NCBI RefSeq assembly: GCF_001639745.1
Contig: NZ_LTAX01000009.1
Location: 1 to 64,000 of the forward strand
Direction: 5' to 3'
Length of the DNA stretch: 64,000 nt
DNA from: Marinomonas gallaica
Lineage (GTDB): Bacteria > Pseudomonadota > Gammaproteobacteria > Pseudomonadales > Marinomonadaceae
This document shows, in pieces, positions 62,858 to 64,000 of the stretch; position 1 is the stretch's first letter, and the number at the start of each line of letters is the position of its first letter. Position numbers and translations under genes: made by a program. Under the pieces are notes generated by a model. It ran no database searches. It worked only from the letters and a program-made list of their open reading frames with translations, and was not told the DNA's origin.

Positions 62858-64000
62858 ATGAGCTATCAATATGATTTATTCGTGATCGGAGCAGGTTCTG
62901 GTGGCGTGCGTGCCAGCCGTGTTGCTGCTTCAAAAGGATTTAAAGTGGGTGTTGCAGAGTCTCAAGCGCTAGGGGGAACCTGTGTCAACATTGGCTGCGT
63001 ACCGAAGAAGCTGTTTGTTTACGGTTCCGAATACAGTCATATTGCAAGTCAGGCAAAGGGGTATGGTTGGACGTTTTCTGAGCCAAGTTTTGATTGGGCA
63101 ACGTTAAGGGACAATAAATCTAAAGAGATTGAGCGTTTGAATGGCATCTATAAAAATCTGCTTGAAAACCCAGGCGTTACCATTCATCAAGGCTATGGTG
63201 AGCTAGTAGATGCTCATACTGTTAAAGTAGGTGATGAGATCATTACAGCCGAACGTATTCTAATCGCCGTTGGTGCTCAGCCATTTGTTCCAGAATTCCC
63301 CGGCAATGAGCATGTACTGGTCTCCGACGATATGTTCTTTCTAGAAGAACTGCCGAAATCGATTCTAGTCGTAGGTGGTGGTTATATCGCCGTTGAGTTT
63401 GCTGGTATTTGTAACGGTTTGGGCGTCGAAACGACGTTGATGTACCGCGGTGATAAGTTATTGCGCGGTTTTGATGAAGACGTACGCGATTTTGCAAGTA
63501 ACGAATACGGTCGTTCCGGTGTCAATGTTCAACTAAACAGCGATGTTGCGAAAATTGAATTACAAGGTAAGCAAAAACGTGTGATGCTAAAAGATGGCCG
63601 TGAGTTGGTGTTCGATGAAGTGCTTTATGCGACAGGCCGTGTACCTAACACTGATAAGTTGAATGTGGCGTCAGCAGGCATTGAAACGACTAAAAATGGT
63701 GCGATTGTGGTGAATGATCGTTATCAAAGTACAGCAGATTCTGTTTATGCCATCGGTGACGTAACAGATCGTGTTCAATTAACTCCTGTGGCAATTAAAG
63801 AAGCGATGGCGTTGATTGGCTATTGGTTCGATGAAATTGAACCAAACTTTGATTACGATAATATTCCGACCGCTGTTTTCTCGCAGCCACCAATCGGTAC
63901 CGTAGGACTGAGTGAACAAGAAGCGGATCGACGTGGTTTAGATATAGATGTTTATCAAACAGATTTTCGCGCCATGAAGCATACGTTATCGGGTGCACAA
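62858..64000 (+). CDS. gor: Glutathione reductase, partial (runs off the window)
   Basis: The first 381 residues of a flavoprotein disulfide reductase. The FAD loop is FVIGAGSGGVRASR; the redox disulfide is Cys42/Cys47 in GGTCVNIGCVPKK; the second Rossmann motif is LVVGGGYIAVEFAGI, and YATGRVPNT and YAIGDVTD follow as expected. MYRGDKLLRGFDEDVR after the second loop carries the arginines that favour NADPH. It reduces glutathione disulfide. ATG 62858 has AAAAGGAC upstream. The end and dimer interface are missing. Confidence 0.94.
   Translation, partial: MSYQYDLFVIGAGSGGVRASRVAASKGFKVGVAESQALGGTCVNIGCVPKKLFVYGSEYSHIASQAKGYGWTFSEPSFDWATLRDNKSKEIERLNGIYKNLLENPGVTIHQGYGELVDAHTVKVGDEIITAERILIAVGAQPFVPEFPGNEHVLVSDDMFFLEELPKSILVVGGGYIAVEFAGICNGLGVETTLMYRGDKLLRGFDEDVRDFASNEYGRSGVNVQLNSDVAKIELQGKQKRVMLKDGRELVFDEVLYATGRVPNTDKLNVASAGIETTKNGAIVVNDRYQSTADSVYAIGDVTDRVQLTPVAIKEAMALIGYWFDEIEPNFDYDNIPTAVFSQPPIGTVGLSEQEADRRGLDIDVYQTDFRAMKHTLSGAQ

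Noticed and set aside
63243-63998. Minus-strand frames at the right end
   Set aside because: They are shadows of the gor reading frame, which keeps all flavoprotein motifs.
1-64000. CRISPR arrays, tRNA and rRNA genes
   Set aside because: No regularly spaced repeats and no cloverleaf or ribosomal RNA sequence were noticed on reading; a covariance search was not possible.

Overview
The window looks like a chromosomal segment of a marine gammaproteobacterium, most like Marinomonas or a close oceanospirillal relative. This is inferred from gene content (cbb3 oxidase with FNR, OsmC-YcaO fusion, HtpG, TtcA, SprT, a periplasmic ATP-dependent DNA ligase, TAXI-type TRAP transporter) and from codon style. 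No rRNA or tRNA gene was seen, so the placement is not proven.

Region 1, about 1-6150, is an integron cassette array without a visible integrase. Short AT-rich genes, all on the plus strand, are separated by attC-type imperfect palindromes at 605, 2814, 3980, 4477 and 5408, with weaker ones near 331 and 5989. The cassettes carry a 55-residue protein, a large two-gene unit (helical 184-residue protein plus a 514-residue protein with a PD-(D/E)xK-like nuclease signature), a gene broken by several frameshifts, an unknown 131-residue protein, a GNAT acetyltransferase followed by a nonsense-mutated monooxygenase, and a P-loop kinase-like protein. The two-gene unit is the best candidate for an undescribed system, most likely phage defence.

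Region 2, about 6150-25900, holds accessory and housekeeping genes: a periplasmic binding protein with a membrane diguanylate cyclase; a nucleotidyltransferase; an operon for an unknown acid (DapA-family aldolase/lyase, TAXI binding protein, fused TRAP permease) under a divergent LysR regulator; a GH114-type secreted hydrolase; a MYG1 family protein; a uracil-DNA-glycosylase-like protein; a PAS chemoreceptor with a cysteine cluster; a CPA1 Na+/H+ antiporter; the OsmC-YcaO fusion; a stand-alone NAD-binding domain; and a universal stress protein.

Region 3, about 25990-35540, is a sugar-alcohol regulon: a LacI repressor, a ribose-type ABC transporter (binding protein, double ATPase, permease), two FGGY pentulose kinases, an L-xylulose-reductase-like SDR and a ribitol-2-dehydrogenase-like SDR. 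The same 12-base operator core occurs twice in the lacI/transporter gap and once before the last SDR, which ties the cluster together. The likely flow is pentitol import, oxidation to a pentulose, then phosphorylation.

Region 4, about 35670-43900, carries a DMT exporter, a lipoprotein, a Spy-like periplasmic protein, a UPF0149 protein, a RecQ-type helicase overlapping sprT, ttcA, a YfaZ-type outer membrane protein and apt.

Region 5, about 43900-54600 (minus strand), is the micro-oxic respiration block: fnr, hemN (with an FNR-like box), a SafE family protein, ccoS, ccoI, ccoH, ccoG and ccoPQON. A strong terminator separates ccoNOQP from ccoGHIS. Region 6, to the end, has a small alpha/beta hydrolase, tusA, a CBS protein, DUF599 and O-methyltransferase genes, htpG with a near-consensus sigma-32 promoter, a LigE-type ligase, a BigR/SqrR-like ArsR regulator, xthA and the start of gor, which runs off the window.
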